40,556 nucleotides of DNA, taken from positions 1 to 40,556 of the forward strand of contig CAKRIZ010000017.1 of NCBI GenBank assembly GCA_934351445.1. Direction: 5' to 3'. The notes under the pieces were generated by a model. The model saw only the letters and a program-made list of their open reading frames with translations, made no database searches and was not told the DNA's origin. This DNA is from an uncultured Eubacterium sp. (GTDB taxonomy: Bacteria > Bacillota > Clostridia > Lachnospirales > Lachnospiraceae). The position numbers and the translations under genes were made by a program. The first letter of the stretch is position 1; each line of letters begins with the position of its first letter. Of this stretch, positions 39,730 to 40,556 are shown piece after piece.

Positions 39730-40556
39730 ATGTATAGAAAGATTATGGGCTTCTTGGAAGCTTGGAAAGAAAGCAAACACCGAAAGCCTCTTATTTTACA
39801 GGGCGCAAGACAGGTCGGAAAGACCTATTCCATTCTGGAGTTCGGGCGCACCCATTACGAAAATGTGGCATACTTCAACTTTGAAACCAATCCAAAGCTG
39901 AACGCAACCTTTGAGGAAAACATCAGCCCCGATTATCTGATACCGATTTTGTCCCATATCGCAGGTCAGACCATCGTAAAAGAAAAGACGCTGATAGTCT
40001 TTGACGAGGTGCAGCTCTGCGAAAGGGCGTTGACTTCGCTCAAATACTTTTGTGAGAACGCTCCAGATTATCACATCATCGTCGCAGGCAGCTTGCTCGG
40101 CGTTGCGGTCAACAGAGCAAAATTCTCTTTCCCCGTAGGAAAGGTCGATATGAAAACGCTTTATCCTATGGATATGGAGGAATTTATGTTGGCGCTCGGT
40201 GAGGACGATTTGGTAGAGCAGATTAAAAAGTGCTTTAATACCGATACGCCGCTGCCGTCTGCCTTGCACGATGCCGCAATGCAGCTTTACCGTCAGTATC
40301 TTGTAGTCGGTGGTATGCCAGAGTGCGTGATGCAATTCGCTGAAACAAAGGACTATATCCTTGTCCGTCATACGCAGGATACGATACTTGCAAGCTATCT
40401 CAACGATATGAGTAAGTATAACAACTTGAATGAAATCAAGAAAACCAGACTTGCTTATGATAACATTACCGTTCAGCTTTCCAAGAAGAATACCCGTTTC
40501 CAATATAAGCTGATTAAGAAAGGCGGACGGGCTTCCGAATTTGAAAATGCGATTGA
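39730..40556 (+). CDS. AAA ATPase, DUF4143-type, C terminus cut by the window edge
   Basis: 275 codons are visible. The AAA domain starts at once: MYRKIMGFLEAWKESKHRKP, then Walker A QGARQVGKTY (about 24-33), Walker B TLIVFDEVQLCERALTSLKYF (about 88) and the sensor IIVAGSLLGVA. The middle segment (YPMDMEEFML; LYRQYLVVGGMPECVMQFAETKDY) is typical of ATPases with a C-terminal DUF4143 domain, which lies beyond the window. Such proteins are common accessory genes in gut anaerobes; their role is unclear. Codon choice (more C/G-ending and CTT/TTG mixes) looks a little unlike its neighbours, hinting at transfer. Confidence 0.88.
   Translation, partial: MYRKIMGFLEAWKESKHRKPLILQGARQVGKTYSILEFGRTHYENVAYFNFETNPKLNATFEENISPDYLIPILSHIAGQTIVKEKTLIVFDEVQLCERALTSLKYFCENAPDYHIIVAGSLLGVAVNRAKFSFPVGKVDMKTLYPMDMEEFMLALGEDDLVEQIKKCFNTDTPLPSALHDAAMQLYRQYLVVGGMPECVMQFAETKDYILVRHTQDTILASYLNDMSKYNNLNEIKKTRLAYDNITVQLSKKNTRFQYKLIKKGGRASEFENAI

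Noticed and set aside
39796..40503. 235-residue minus-strand frame at the right edge
   Set aside because: It is antisense to the AAA ATPase, whose Walker A and B motifs and ribosome binding site show which strand is coding.
1..40556. CRISPR arrays
   Set aside because: No regularly spaced direct repeats of 24-40 bp with unique spacers were seen; the only tandem array is the coding 30-bp repeat at 18331.

Overview
The window looks like a chromosome segment of a gut-type, spore-forming Clostridia bacterium, most likely Lachnospiraceae. The support is inferred from gene content: a Bacillus/Clostridia-type yaaO-yaaR-holB-ricT-yabB-rsmI cluster, spmA and spmB, a penicillin-binding D-Ala-D-Ala carboxypeptidase, a DUF134-NifX fusion, a TRAP transporter, strong AGGAGG ribosome binding sites and consensus sigma-A promoters. 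No species can be named from the sequence alone.

Layout. 1-897 is mobile-element wreckage: the left end and first 17 codons of an IS200-type tnpA, interrupted at base 260 by a group II intron that is itself cut off before its reverse transcriptase and domains V/VI. 898-4435 holds a small redox and regulatory island: trxA, a Crp/Fnr regulator divergent from a DUF134-NifX protein with a shared operator-like dyad, a membrane protein, a 133-bp MITE-like repeat and an autoregulated-looking TetR gene. 4567-6258 is a chemoreceptor.

6328-17330 is the most interesting block. It is an 11-kb shikimate/quinate locus: a YdiB-like quinate/shikimate dehydrogenase, a large flavin/Fe-S ene-reductase and a LysR regulator on the minus strand; divergent from these, a YdiN-like MFS transporter, type I 3-dehydroquinate dehydratase (aroD) and a three-gene TRAP transporter; then, convergent, a second AroE/YdiB paralogue and a chorismate mutase-shikimate kinase fusion. 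The MFS-ydiB-aroD set recalls the ydiN-ydiB-aroD group of E. coli. The added ene-reductase, TRAP system and kinase fusion suggest that imported hydroaromatic acids are oxidised, dehydrated and possibly reduced at the ring C=C bond (an electron sink), or are diverted to chorismate. That interpretation is inference.

17592-25655 contains a membrane coiled-coil protein ending in two FliM/FliN-like peptides, tRNA-Lys(CTT), an Uup-like ABC-F protein, trmB, a D-Ala-D-Ala carboxypeptidase, a hypothetical gene and an AbiE-like toxin-antitoxin pair behind a perfect consensus promoter. 25655-32544 is the conserved yaaO-rsmI cluster, with a guanylate-kinase-like gene in the slot tmk has in Bacillus. Its promoter is separated from gmk by a 552-bp element with 23-bp terminal inverted repeats, an 11-bp target duplication and an internally folded, possibly RNA-like structure. 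32517-40556 holds a DUF885 protein, a 904-residue secreted protein, divergently arranged spmB and spmA, a sirtuin, a DUF951 protein and, cut by the window end, a DUF4143-type AAA ATPase.
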